Source: Streptomyces sp. Tue 6430 (GTDB taxonomy: Bacteria; Actinomycetota; Actinomycetes; Streptomycetales; Streptomycetaceae). Taken from it: DNA of 64,000 bases. Below are positions 18,395 through 27,364 of the stretch, one piece after another; within the stretch, counting starts at the first letter, position 1; every line of letters starts with the position of its first letter. Made by a program: the position numbers and the translations under genes. The notes under the pieces were generated by a model that saw only the letters and a list, made by a program, of their open reading frames with translations, ran no database searches and was not told the DNA's origin. The DNA is taken from positions 1 to 64,000 of the forward strand of contig JAKGSH010000002.1 of the NCBI GenBank assembly GCA_021568835.1, written 5' to 3'.

Positions 18395-19525
18395 TCACGG
18401 CAGCTCCCTGAGCATGGTCATGGTCCGGCCCATCAGGCCGGGCACGTCGGCGTCGCGCACCCCGTCGAGCTGCCACTGTCCGATCTGCACGGACGCCTCG
18501 ACGACCGGACGGACCCGCGCGATCCGCCGCTCGTGGTACGCCTGGAACAGCGCGTCGTCCCAGGTGTCGGACCCGGTCAGCAACTGTGCGAGGACCCAGG
18601 CGTCCTCCAGGGACAGCGCCGCGCCCTGGGCGAGCGTGGGCGGGCAGCAGTGCGCGGCGTCGCCCACCAGGACGACCCGGCCGCGGTGCCAGGAGCCCTC
18701 GACCAGCAGCCGGTCGAACCAGGTGTAGTTGACCTTCGCCGGGTCGGTGATGTGCCGGGTGATCTCCGGCCAGAAACCGCCGTACGCCGAGGCCAGGCGC
18801 CGCATCTCGTCGGCGTACGACCCGGCCGGTATCGAGGCGCGGTCGCGGTTGGCCTCGACGACGTAGGCGTACAGGGTGCTCTCGCCGGTGGGGCAGTACC
18901 CGGCGATGTAGGCCGGGCCGCCGTAGGCGAGGTCGGTGCGGACCACGCCGGCGGGGCGCGGGGCGGCGATGCGCCAGATGGCCATGCCGGTGGGCTCGGG
19001 CTTGTCGGTGATGCCGATCGCGGCGCGGGTGGTGGAGGCGAGGCCGTCGGCGGCGATCACCAGGTCGTAGCGGGTCTCGGTGCCGTCGCTGAGGCGGACG
19101 GAGACGCCGTCGGCGTCCTGGTCCAGGATCTCGGCGGTGGTGCCCAGCCGGACCGACGCGCCACTGGCGCGCACGGCGTCGATGAGGATCCGCTGGAGCC
19201 GCGGGCGCTGCATGCCGACGGTGGCGGGCAGGTCGTCGCCGCCGGTGCGGATGTCGCGGGCGACGTGCAGGACGGTGCCGTCGGGGGCGGTGATGCCGAC
19301 GGAGCCGAAGCCGAAGCCGGACGCCTGCACCTGCTCCCACACGCCGAGTTCGCGCAGCACGCGCAGGGCGTTGCCCTGGAGGGTGATGCCGGAGCCGGCG
19401 GTGGCGTTCCAGTCGTCCCTGGCCTCGATCAGGTCCACGGCGAGGCCGGCCCGGCGCAGCAGGATCGTCACGGCGTTGCCGGCCGCGCCGCCGCCGACGA
19501 CGAGGACCGTGCGGGCTTGGTTCAT
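18395..19525 (-). CDS. FAD-dependent aromatic monooxygenase
   Basis: 376 aa class A flavoprotein hydroxylase of the salicylate/6-hydroxynicotinate hydroxylase type. The N-terminal dinucleotide fold is VLVVGGGAAGNAVTILL (residues 7-23). The second FAD/NADH motif YDLVIAADGLAST is mid-protein and the GD motif is GRVVLVGDAAHCCPPTLAQGA. It likely hydroxylates an aromatic acid or amine to give the catechol cleaved by the neighbouring dioxygenase. No signal or membrane segment. The start (MNQARTVLVV) is 22 nt after the cyclase stop, with a GGAA-rich upstream sequence. Confidence 0.9.
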   Translation of the reverse strand: MNQARTVLVVGGGAAGNAVTILLRRAGLAVDLIEARDDWNATAGSGITLQGNALRVLRELGVWEQVQASGFGFGSVGITAPDGTVLHVARDIRTGGDDLPATVGMQRPRLQRILIDAVRASGASVRLGTTAEILDQDADGVSVRLSDGTETRYDLVIAADGLASTTRAAIGITDKPEPTGMAIWRIAAPRPAGVVRTDLAYGGPAYIAGYCPTGESTLYAYVVEANRDRASIPAGSYADEMRRLASAYGGFWPEITRHITDPAKVNYTWFDRLLVEGSWHRGRVVLVGDAAHCCPPTLAQGAALSLEDAWVLAQLLTGSDTWDDALFQAYHERRIARVRPVVEASVQIGQWQLDGVRDADVPGLMGRTMTMLRELP

Positions 19526-19547
19526 GGGAACTCCCTTGTTCCTCGGG

Positions 19548-20501
19548 TTACTTGACGGCGATCGGGTTGACGGGGGAGCCGACGGCGCCGGTGATGGGCA
19601 GCGGCGCGGCGGTGAGCCAGAACTCGTACACGCCGTCGGCCGCGCAGTCCTCGGCGAGCGTCTCCAGGTCCCACATCTCGCCGATCAGCAGGCCCACGTT
19701 GGGGATGACGACCTGGTGCAGGGGCTGGAAGGCGTGCGCGAACTCGTTCGGGCGGACCTCGAAGCCCAGGTGTCGGTGGCGATCGCGGCGATCTCGCTGC
19801 CGTGCAGCCAGCCGGCCGTGGTGAACGACAGGCCGGGCGCGGGACCGCCGGCGTAGTCGCCCCAGCCGTCGCGGCGCACCCGGGCCAGCTGCCCGGTGCG
19901 GACCAGCACGATGTCACCGCGCCCGACGGCCACCCCGTGGGCCCGGCGGTCGCGCGCAGGTGCTCCTCGGTGATGGCGAAGCCGTCGGGCAGCTCCCCGT
20001 CCGCACCCACGACCCGGCCCACGTCGAGCAGCACCCCGCGTCCCGCGACGTACGGCGCCATGTGCTCGATGCCGGTGACGAGGTCGCCGTCGGAGGTGAC
20101 GACCTTCTCGGCCGCGCGCCCGTTCCAGGCCCTGCCGTGGTCGAAGATGTGCCCAGCCCGTCCCACTGGGTGGAGCACTGGAGCGGCATGGCGATCACGT
20201 CGTCGGCGCCGCCGATGCCGTGCGGGAAGCCCTGGTTGCCGAGGGCGGCGTCGGTGCCGGTGTCCAGCATGGTGTGCACCGGGTTGGTGCGCCGCCGCCA
20301 GCCCTTCTGCGGGCCGTTCATGTCGAAGCGCTGGGAGAGGGAGAAGCTCACACCCCGCCGCACGAGCGCGGCGCCCTCGCGGCGCTTGGCCTCGTCGAGG
20401 AAGTTCAGCGTGCCGAGCACGTCGTCCTCGCCCCAGCGCCCCCAGTTGGAACACGCCTTCGCGGCCTCGGCGATCGCGCCCTCGGGATCGTCGCGGTTCA
20501 C
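19548..20501 (-). pseudogene. Cyclase/kynurenine formamidase-like hydrolase (three frame breaks)
   Basis: About 318 aa metal-dependent hydrolase of the cyclase family (kynurenine formamidase, isatin hydrolase relatives). It starts at the GTG at 20499-20501 (NRDDPEGAIAEAAKACSNWGRWG) and contains GVSFSLSQRFDMNGPQ and ADDVIAMPLQCSTQWDGLG. After a lost base near 20150 comes HIFDHGRAWNGRAAEKV, then GDIVLVRTGQLARVRRDGW and TAGWLHGSEIAAIATD after one near 19945, and the end GAVGSPVNPIAVK after one near 19775. All shifts are single missing bases. It would open an amide or lactam ring, which suggests a nitrogen-containing aromatic substrate for the operon. It overlaps the upstream FAH gene by GTGA. 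Confidence 0.8.
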
Positions 20502-21498
20502 GCGGCGCCCTCCGCGACACAGCGGGTGCGCTGTGCGCCGAGCCCGGTGACCGTCCCCTCCATCACGTCGCCGTCGCGCAGCAGCCGGCCCCAGTGCATG
20601 CCGTTCCCGGCCGGGGACCCGGTCAGCACCAGGTCGCCGGGGAGCAGGCGGGCGCTCTGGGAGGCGTACGACACCATCCGGGCCACGTCGAAGATCATGT
20701 CCTCGGTGGACTCGTCCTGCATCGTCTCGCCGTTCAGCTTCAGCGTGACCCGCAGGTCGCCGGTGTCCGCGATCGACTCGGCGGGCACGATCCAGGGGCC
20801 GAGCGGCGTGAAGCCGGGGCGTTCTTGCTGCGCAGCCAGTCGGTGCCGATCTGCGGCATGTCGCGGCGGAAGACCGTGGCGCGGTCGGTGAGGTCGTTGG
20901 CGATCGTGTACCCGGCGACGTGCTCCAGGGCCTCCGCCACGGACACCCGATGGGCGGGCCGGCCGATCACGACCGCCAACTCCAGTTCCCAGTCCGGCTT
21001 CTCGGCCCACGCCGGCAGGACGACGTCGTCGTACGGGCCGGTGATGGCGCTCGGCAGGCCGAGGAACACGTACGGCAGGTCCTCGGCCGCCCGCCGGTCC
21101 ATGATCTCCGCGGCCTCGGCGCGCCGCTCCTCCTCGGGCCGGTCGTCCCCCGGCGCCCGGTGGGCGACGTGCAGGTCGATCACGTGCTGCCGGTAGTTCG
21201 CCCCCGACTGGAACACCTGCCGCGGCTCGACGGGGGCGTGCACGAGGAAGTCCGCCAGCGGCCCGCGGGCGACGCCGTCCTGCCCGGCCAGCGCCCGCAG
21301 CCGCGGCAGGACGGCCTCCCAGTTCTCCAGCAGACCGCGGACGTCCGGCGGACCGTCACCGAGGGCGGAGCGCAGGTCGACCACCCGGGCGTCCGCGGTG
21401 ACGAGCGCGGGGAAGGCCGGCCCGTCCGGGGCCGACAGCGTGGCGAGGGCGAACGGTCCGGCGAAGAGCGCGGAGACGGGTTCGGGTTTCACGGACAT
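20498..21498 (-). pseudogene. Fumarylacetoacetate hydrolase family protein (copy 2, one frame break)
   Basis: About 333 aa FAH-fold protein and first gene of the operon, nearest the divergent LysR gene. Residues FQSGANYRQHVIDLHVAH, KPDWELELAVVIGRPAHR and YTIANDLTDRATVF match the family, with the acidic metal site in WELELAVVIG. One base is missing near 20815; the conserved end FTPLGPWIVPAESI, ARLLPGDLVLTGSPAGNG continues in the next frame to the stop at 20498. Distinct from copy 1, so the pathway has two FAH steps (for example hydratase and hydrolase or decarboxylase). Inference only. Confidence 0.85.
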
Positions 21499-21637
21499 GT
21501 CCTCCTGGTTGCGGTGCGACTAATCTGGACCCGCCCCTCGCGATCAGGGAAATCGATTCTGTGGATGACTGACATCCATGTGGTGAATTCACGCTGGTCG
21601 GGGCCGTACCGCACGCCGTACAGCAAGGGGAAGCCCC
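21499..21637. promoter_or_regulatory. Divergent LysR/operon control region
   Basis: 139 bp between the FAH operon and lysR. It carries GGATG-N5-CATCC (21563-21577) and the perfect palindrome GTGAATTCAC (21583-21592), plus AT-rich GGAAATCGATTCTG. Likely LysR binding and promoter sites (inference). Confidence 0.6.
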
Positions 21638-22567
21638 GTGAACCTGGCCCGCCTGGACCTCAACCTCGTCGTCGCCCTGCGCGCGCTGCTGGAGGAACGC
21701 AACGTCACCCGGGCCGGGCAGCGCATCGGTCTCAGCCAGCCCGCCATGAGCGCCGCCCTGGCCCGGCTGCGTCGCCACTTCGACGACGACCTGCTCGCCC
21801 GGGTCGGCGGCCACTACGAACTCACCGCCCTCGCCCAGGTCCTGCTCGACCGCACCTCCACCGCCTACGACGTGCTGGAACGCCTCTTCGCCAGCCAGGC
21901 CGACTTCGACCCGGCCGAGGAGAGCCGCGAGTTCAAGCTGGTCGCCTCCGACTACGCCGTCGCCGTCTTCGGCACCGAACTCGCCCGCGTGGTGCACGAG
22001 GAGGCCCCCGGCATCCGCCTGCGCTTCGCGCAGACCCCGCCCACCGTCGTCGACGACACCGCGACCCTGCTGAGCGCCACCGACGGCCTGTTCATGCCGC
22101 ACGGCGTCATCAGCGACTTCCCCGCCACCGACCTCTACCAGGACCGCTGGGTCTTCCTCGTCGCGGACGACCACCCGAGCGTCGACGACCGCCTCACCCG
22201 CCGGGACCTGGCGCGGCTGCCCTGGGTCACCTACCAGCGCACCTACGACGCCCCGGCCGTCCGCCAGCTCGGCATGCTCGGCATCGAGCCACGGGTGGAG
22301 GTCTCCGTCGACAGCTTCCAGCTCCTGCCGCTCCTGGTGGCCGGCACCCGGCGCATCGCCCTCGTCCAGGCGCGCCTCGCGAGCCTCCTCGCCCCGATCG
22401 CCGCCGTCCGCGTGCTGGAACCGCCGTACGAGGCCGTGCCCCTCCAGGAGGCCCTGTGGTGGCACCCGGTGCACACGCACGACGCGGCCCACATCTGGCT
22501 GCGGGAGACGGCCGCGCGGGTCGGCAGGCGTCTCGCGGGCGTTGCGGAGGAGCGGATCCCGTCCTGA
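21638..22567 (+). CDS. LysR family transcriptional regulator
   Basis: 309 aa regulator with the N-terminal winged helix-turn-helix (LDLNLVVALRALLEERNVTRAGQRIGLSQPAMSAALARLRRHF, residues 5-47) and the periplasmic-binding-like effector domain (SREFKLVASDYAVAVFG onward). GTG start with AAGGGGAA upstream. Divergent transcription from the aromatic operon is the classic LysR arrangement, so it probably activates that operon in response to a pathway intermediate and represses itself. Confidence 0.92.
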   Translation: MNLARLDLNLVVALRALLEERNVTRAGQRIGLSQPAMSAALARLRRHFDDDLLARVGGHYELTALAQVLLDRTSTAYDVLERLFASQADFDPAEESREFKLVASDYAVAVFGTELARVVHEEAPGIRLRFAQTPPTVVDDTATLLSATDGLFMPHGVISDFPATDLYQDRWVFLVADDHPSVDDRLTRRDLARLPWVTYQRTYDAPAVRQLGMLGIEPRVEVSVDSFQLLPLLVAGTRRIALVQARLASLLAPIAAVRVLEPPYEAVPLQEALWWHPVHTHDAAHIWLRETAARVGRRLAGVAEERIPS

Positions 22568-22929
22568 CGGGCGGGGCGGGGCGGGCGGCGGCGGACGGGT
22601 CGGCGGCGGGCCGGGGTGCCGGCCGGGGCGGCCGGGGCGGCCGGGGCGCGGCGCGATCTCCCGGACGAGGCGTCCGTCCCGCCGGGTCTTCGCCGACGAG
22701 GCGCCCGTCCCGCCGGGTCTCCCCGGACGAGGCGCCCGCCCCACCGGATCCGCCGGGTATCCACGCGATGGATCGAAGGCATCCGAAAACCGGATCACGC
22801 CGGGTCTGGGCAGGCCGCCTCCCGGAACGCATAGTCGTGGCACATCACGCGCCCGTGCGCCGACGTCCTCCGAGAGACCTGACCGCCACGGGGCACCACC
22901 TCTTCCGCCTCGCGCTCTGGAGTGCCGCC
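22568..22929. other. Repeat-rich spacer before the second MFS gene
   Basis: 362 bp with no credible gene. It contains GGCCGGGGCG repeated around 22620-22650, then three 31-bp tandem copies at 22658-22750. AT-richer sequence follows (GGCATCCGAAAACCGGATCA, an imperfect inverted repeat at about 22778-22797) that may hold the MFS promoter. Confidence 0.55.
22658..22750 (+). repeat. Three 31-bp tandem repeats
   Basis: Unit core GACGAGGCGCCCGTCCCGCC recurs with GACGAGG at 22664, 22695 and 22726, exactly 31 bp apart. The copies differ at a few positions. Confidence 0.85.
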
Positions 22930-24220
22930 ATGCCCGCTCCCGCCGTCCCGACCGCCTCCGACCAGGACGACGCCCGCAGGCCGGGGGGAGGCTGCCGGCC
23001 ACACTGCTGATGGCCGGCAGCTGCCTGCCCGTCCTGGGTGCCGTCCTGATCGCCCCCGTCCTGCCCCGTATGCAGGACCACTTCGAAGGGGTCGCCGGTG
23101 CCGCGGCGCTCGTCCCCCTGGTGCTGACCGTCCCCGCCCTGTCGCTCGCCCTGCTCGCCCGTTCGCGGGCGTCGTCGTCGACCGGGTCGGCCGCAAGCGC
23201 CTGCTGGTCGCCGCCACGATCCTGTACGCGCTCTTCGGCACGGTCCCGCTGTGGACGGACTCGCTGTACGGCATCCTCGCGAGCCGCGTGCTGGTCGGCG
23301 TGGCCGAGGCGGCGATCATGACCGCCTGCACGACGCTGATCGGTGACTACTACACGGGGCGGGTCCGCGATCGCTACCTCGCCCTGCAGACCATGTGCGC
23401 GTCGGCGTCCGCCACGGTCTTCTTCGTGCTCGGCGGCGCCCTGGGGGCGGCCGGCTGGCGTGCGCCCTTCGGGCTGTACGCGGTCGGACTGCTGCTCGCC
23501 CCCGTCATGGCCCGCGCCCTGCCGACCCCGCGGCCCGCGCCGGCGGACGGACCGGACCGCGTCGGCACCGAGCCGCGGCCCTTCCCCGTACGCCGCATGA
23601 CCGGCATCTGTCTGCTGACCGTGTTCGGCGCGGTCGTCTTCTACACGGTGCCCGTGGAGATGTCCTACCTCCTCGACGACCTCGGTACGGACGCCCCCGG
23701 CGTGATCGGCGCCGTCACCGCGGTCGCCAGCGCGGCCACCGTCGTCGGCTCCGTCGTCTTCACCCGGCTCGCCGACCGCCCCCGGCAGCGCCTTCCGCTC
23801 GTCCTCGCGCTGAGCGGCGCGGGCTTCCTGCTCATGGGCCTCGCCGACGGCCTGCCCCTGCTGATCGCGGGAGCCGTGGTCAACTGCGTCGCCACCGGCC
23901 TGCTGCTGCCGTCCCTGCTGACGCTGGCCATGTCCCGGCTCGACTTCGCCGACCGCGGCCGCGGCACCGGCCTGTGGACGTCGGCGTTCTTCCTCGGCGA
24001 GTTCGCCTGCCCCCTCGTCCTCCTCGGCGGCAAGGGCGCCCTCGGCGACCTGGCTTCGGCCGTGGGGCTGCTGGGCCTGGCCACCCTGCTGCTGGCGGGG
24101 CTCTGCTGCCCCTCACCCGCCGCGCCGGGACGGCTCTGCCCCATCGCGCTCCCGAGCGGCCCTGACCGTCCGGGACCGACCCCGGAGCCCGGTCGGCCCC
24201 GCCCCAGGGCGTCACGATGA
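22930..24220 (+). pseudogene. MFS transporter (two frame breaks)
   Basis: 12-helix major facilitator of about 430 aa. ATG at 22930 (MPAPAVPTASDQDDARRPGG). A lost base near 22990 leads to LPATLLMAGSCLPVLGAVLIAPVLPRMQDHF, and another near 23160 leads to the motif-A loop FAGVVVDRVGRKRLLVAATILYALFG. Helices continue to LGDLASAVGLLGLATLLLAGLCC and a Pro-rich tail. It lies downstream of lysR on the same strand, so it may import the aromatic substrate of the neighbouring operon. A drug or shikimate-type exporter cannot be excluded. Both breaks behave as single missing bases. Confidence 0.82.
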
Positions 24221-24650
24221 AGTGGGACGTCGCCTCGGCCTGCTCGCCGAGGACGACGACGCAAGCCGGCATCCGTCCCTCGGCCGGATCGCCGACCCGC
24301 GCGGACAGGGCGGCCCGTCCGCCGGCACCGGGGTCGTCGTGCACGGTGACGACGAGCACGTCCCGTACGAGTGCGTGGGACGTCGTCACCGGCCGACCGG
24401 CCCCTCTCCAGCGGATCGGGGGCCGTCGGCCGGGCCATCCCGTCCCGGGACGGCGACCCGGCCCGGGCCGGCGATGCGAGGCGCGCGCGGTCCGGCCGTT
24501 TCGCCGCCCGTGGACGGGCCTGTCGGCCGCCGGAGTGAAGGGGCGGGGCATCGCGGGGCAGGGGGAGCGCGCGGGGAGGCATAGGTCCGGGGTGCCGGCC
24601 GGGCGGGGCGCCCGGCACCCGGACGCGGCACGACGAGGAGTGGAGAACCC
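24221..24650. other. Spacer with possible gene remnant
   Basis: 430 bp without a confident gene. On the minus strand a GTG at 24387-24389 opens a stretch with strongly GC-biased third codon positions (VTTSHALVRDVLVVTVHDD...). It has no clear family and runs into the MFS gene, so it is at best a fragment. The last 60 bp hold the hemerythrin ribosome-binding site and presumably its promoter. Confidence 0.4.
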
Positions 24651-25214
24651 ATGGGACACGGCGGAAACGTCATCCAGGAACTGACCGCTGACCATCGCGA
24701 GGTGGACGCCCTCTTCGCGCGGATCGAAGCGCTGCCGCCGGCCGACCCCGAGCGACGCGAACTCGCGGACCGGATCACCGCGGAACTGGTCCGCCACTCG
24801 GTGACCGAGGAGCAGCACCTGTACCCGACGGTGCGCCGGTACGTCGACGACGGAGACGACCTCGCCGACGAGGAGATCGCCGAGCACGGCGAGGTCGAGC
24901 GCATGCTGAAGGAACTGGAGGACTGCCGGCCCGGCGACGGACGCTTCGACGAACTGGTCACGGGGCTCAGGAGTTCCGTCAGGGCGCACGCCGCCGACGA
25001 GGAGAACCGGCTGTTCCCCCTGCTGGCCGAGGTCTGCTCCGCCGCCGCGCTGGAGGACCTCGGCGAGAGGGTCCGCTCGGCCAGGGAGCACGCTCCCGCC
25101 CGCCCGCACCCGTCCGCGCCGGACACTCCGCCCGCGAACAGGAGCCTCGCGCCCGGCACCGGCATGGTCGACCGCCTGCGCGACCTGCTCACCGGGCGCG
25201 GAAAGCAGGAGTGA
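24651..25214 (+). CDS. Hemerythrin HHE domain-containing protein
   Basis: 187 aa. A four-helix bundle with histidine/acid pairs characteristic of hemerythrin: ADHREVDALFARIE, LVRHSVTEEQHLYPTVRRYV, EIAEHGEVERMLKEL and SSVRAHAADEENRLFPLLAEV. It should bind a di-iron centre for O2, NO or redox sensing or for iron storage. The C-terminal 45 residues are a Pro-rich linker with a short amphipathic end. GAGGAG lies 10-14 nt before the ATG. It is followed by a hairpin, so probably monocistronic. Confidence 0.9.
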   Translation: MGHGGNVIQELTADHREVDALFARIEALPPADPERRELADRITAELVRHSVTEEQHLYPTVRRYVDDGDDLADEEIAEHGEVERMLKELEDCRPGDGRFDELVTGLRSSVRAHAADEENRLFPLLAEVCSAAALEDLGERVRSAREHAPARPHPSAPDTPPANRSLAPGTGMVDRLRDLLTGRGKQE

Positions 25215-25222
25215 ACGGACGC

Positions 25223-25242
25223 GGGCCGCCGGACGGCGGCCC
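25223..25242 (+). terminator. Hairpin after hemerythrin
   Basis: GGGCCGCC-GGAC-GGCGGCCC, an 8-bp stem 9 nt after the stop. A second weaker hairpin AAAGGAT/ATCCTTT lies at 25320-25343. Confidence 0.65.
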
Positions 25243-25588
25243 CCGTCGGAGCGCCGGTCGTGCGGGGGCGTCCCCGGCCCGCCGAATTCCCCCGGTGAGG
25301 AAACCGGCGGGTCCCACCGAAAGGATTTCGTCGAGGATCCTTTCTCCGGCCGGCCCGGCCGTCACTCCGGTGGGTCTGTGCACGAGAGCCGGAAGGATTC
25401 CGGCGGTAGCCTGGTGAGAGAAGCCGGTCGCCGTTTTACTCGTGTGTTTGTGCCAGTCGCATGCTCGCAGAGAACGATGTTGCGGGCGCGAAGCTTGTTC
25501 TCCAGGTTGTGCTGGAGCAGCCGCGTCGTTAACCGGCCGGATATTCGCACGGTGCGAATGTCCAACCCAGCCCCTGTAAGGAGCAGCA
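25243..25588 (+). promoter_or_regulatory. Long AT-richer leader of the cold-shock gene
   Basis: About 345 bp with base composition clearly lower in GC than the surroundings. It holds the palindrome ATTCGCAC-G-GTGCGAAT at 25543-25559 and a perfect AAGGAG site at the end. Probably the promoter and a structured 5' UTR. Confidence 0.6.
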
Positions 25589-25792
25589 ATGACTCAGGGA
25601 ACCGTCAAGTGGTTCAACGCCGAAAAGGGCTTCGGCTTCATCGCCCAGGCCGACGGCGGTCCGGACGTCTTCGTGCACTACTCGGAGATCGACAGCTCCG
25701 GCTTCCGCAGCCTGGAGGAGAACCAGCAGGTGGAATTCGACATCGTGCAGGGCCCCAAGGGCCCGCAGGCTTCGCGCGTACGTCCCCTGTGA
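25589..25792 (+). CDS. Cold-shock protein (CspA family)
   Basis: 67 aa single cold-shock domain that binds single-stranded RNA or DNA and melts RNA structure. RNP-1 is KGFGFI (residues 13-18) and RNP-2 is VFVHY (27-31); the start [16 protein letters not shown] is standard for the family in Streptomyces. AAGGAG is 6 nt before the ATG. The long AT-rich leader with an inverted repeat suggests post-transcriptional control, as for other csp genes. It ends in a strong hairpin. Confidence 0.96.
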   Translation: MTQGTVKWFNAEKGFGFIAQADGGPDVFVHYSEIDSSGFRSLEENQQVEFDIVQGPKGPQASRVRPL

Positions 25793-25838
25793 CCCCGTCC
25801 GCCACCTCCGCGGCCCGCGCCTGCCGCCGCTGACGTGA

Positions 25839-25879
25839 GGGAAAAGGGCCGACGCCTTCCCGGCGCCGGCCCTTTTCCC
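25839..25879 (+). terminator. Strong hairpin terminator of the cold-shock gene
   Basis: 13-bp stem GGGAAAAGGGCCG paired with CGGCCCTTTTCCC, with an inner partial stem, about 46 nt after the stop. Confidence 0.9.
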
Positions 25880-25990
25880 GCGTCTCCCCGTCCTCCCCGC
25901 GTCTTCCCCCCCGTCCGCACTGCTTTCCCGTGTCCGCACCGCCGGACGGCGCCCCTACGTTCCCGGGGAAACAGTGGGACAGTGGAGTGC

Positions 25991-26743
25991 ATGTGCGGTC
26001 GCTATGTATCCACCCGAAGTCCCGAGGACCTCGCCGAGCACTTCCACGTCGCCGACCTCCCGGTCACCGAGTCGCTCGCGCCGAGCTGGAACGTCGCCCC
26101 GACCGACGACGTGTGGGCCGTCCTCGAACGCGCGCCGCGCGGCGAGGACGGCGAGGACGATGCCGCGCCGGCGCGACGTGAGCTGCGGCCGCTGCGCTGG
26201 GGTCTGGTGCCGTCGTGGGCGAAGGACGTCAAGATCGGCGCGCGGATGATCAACGCCAGGGTGGAGACCCTGCACGAGAAGCCCGCCTTCCGCCGCGCCT
26301 TCACCCGGCGCCGCTGCCTGCTGCCCGCGGACGGCTTCTACGAGTGGCAGCAGGTCAAGGCCGAGGACACGGGCCGCACCCGCAAGCAGCCGTACTTCAT
26401 CCACCCCGAGGACGGCCGGGTCATGGCCTTCGCCGGCCTGTACGAGTACTGGCGCGATCCGCAGGTGCGGCAGGACGACGACCCTGCCGCCTGGCTGCTG
26501 ACCTGCACCGTCATCACCACCGACGCCACGGACGAGGCCGGCCGTGTGCACCCCCGCATGCCGCTCGCCCTCACCGAGGACCGCTACGACGCCTGGCTCG
26601 ACCCCGCCCGCCGGGACCCCGACGAGCTGCGCGCCCTGCTCGGCCGCCCCGCGGACGGGCGTCTCGAGGCGCGGCCCGTGTCACCGGCCGTCAACAACGC
26701 CCGCACCGACGGACCGCACCTCCTCGACCCGATCACGCCGTAG
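25991..26743 (+). CDS. SOS response-associated peptidase YedK/HMCES family
   Basis: 250 aa. Begins MCGRY: after Met removal Cys2 is the residue that forms a thiazolidine crosslink with abasic sites in single-stranded DNA, shielding them from strand breaks. Other conserved parts are SWNVAPTDD, LRWGLVPSWAKD, MINARVETLHEKPAFR, RCLLPADGFYEWQ and the histidine motif VHPRMPLAL. The ATG at 25991 must be the start because Cys2 is essential. It acts in the cytoplasm at damaged replication sites. No LexA box was evident upstream. Not obviously in an operon. Confidence 0.95.
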   Translation: MCGRYVSTRSPEDLAEHFHVADLPVTESLAPSWNVAPTDDVWAVLERAPRGEDGEDDAAPARRELRPLRWGLVPSWAKDVKIGARMINARVETLHEKPAFRRAFTRRRCLLPADGFYEWQQVKAEDTGRTRKQPYFIHPEDGRVMAFAGLYEYWRDPQVRQDDDPAAWLLTCTVITTDATDEAGRVHPRMPLALTEDRYDAWLDPARRDPDELRALLGRPADGRLEARPVSPAVNNARTDGPHLLDPITP

Positions 26744-26800
26744 ACCGCGCCGGCGTCGCCGAGGCGCGCTCCCGCCCCACGCCGCGAAGCCCCGGGAAGC

Positions 26801-27205
26801 TCAGAGGCCTCCCACCACCTTGCGCGCCTTGATCCTCACGACGACGCGTTCGGCGTCGTCGACCGAGGCCGGGTTGAAGTCCGCGTACCGCTTGCCGGTG
26901 TACTTGACCGACAGCTCGTCGATCAGTTCACGGGCGCCGTCGGTGGTCATCTCGGCGGTGCCGCGGACCTCGGCGTACGTGTACGGCGAGTCGGCGGGCT
27001 GCACGACGAAGGTGACCCGGGGGTCGCGGGCGAGGTTCTTGTACTTCCGGCGGTCGACGGTCGTGGAGAACAGCACGTCGTCGCCGTCCCGCTTCACCCA
27101 CACCGGTGACACCTGCGGGCTGCCGTCGGGCTGGATCGTGGCGACGGTGATGAAGACGGGCGAGTCCAGGAGGGACTTGAGGCTGTCGGACAGTTCGGCG
27201 GGCAT
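26801..27205 (-). CDS. PPOX class F420-dependent enzyme
   Basis: 134 aa split beta-barrel protein. The segments VFITVATIQPDGSPQVSPVWVKRDGDDVLFST, DRRKYKNLARDPRVTFVV and AEVRGTAEMTTD identify the pyridoxamine-phosphate-oxidase-like family whose actinobacterial members use F420. I chose the internal ATG at 27203-27205 (MPAELSDSLKSLL); an upstream start would add 46 non-conserved residues. It probably reduces small electrophiles or pigment-like compounds; the substrate is unknown. Confidence 0.88.
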   Translation of the reverse strand: MPAELSDSLKSLLDSPVFITVATIQPDGSPQVSPVWVKRDGDDVLFSTTVDRRKYKNLARDPRVTFVVQPADSPYTYAEVRGTAEMTTDGARELIDELSVKYTGKRYADFNPASVDDAERVVVRIKARKVVGGL

Positions 27206-27364
27206 GGTGGCCTCTCTGCTGAGGTCGGGGCGGCCCCTGGACGGCGGGGCCGTACGCGTACCCGACAGATACTGCGTCAACGCTCGTACCGGCACGGGTA
27301 TTCGCGCACCGCGCGAGTCGTCGCGGGCCGCGTCCGTCCTCACGACCGTCGCCCTCGGCGCTGT

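Noticed and set aside
24221..24389. Possible STAS-like or anti-sigma-antagonist gene on the minus strand
   Set aside because: A GC-biased frame exists, but it lacks the family motif, has a poorly placed ribosome-binding site and runs into the MFS gene.
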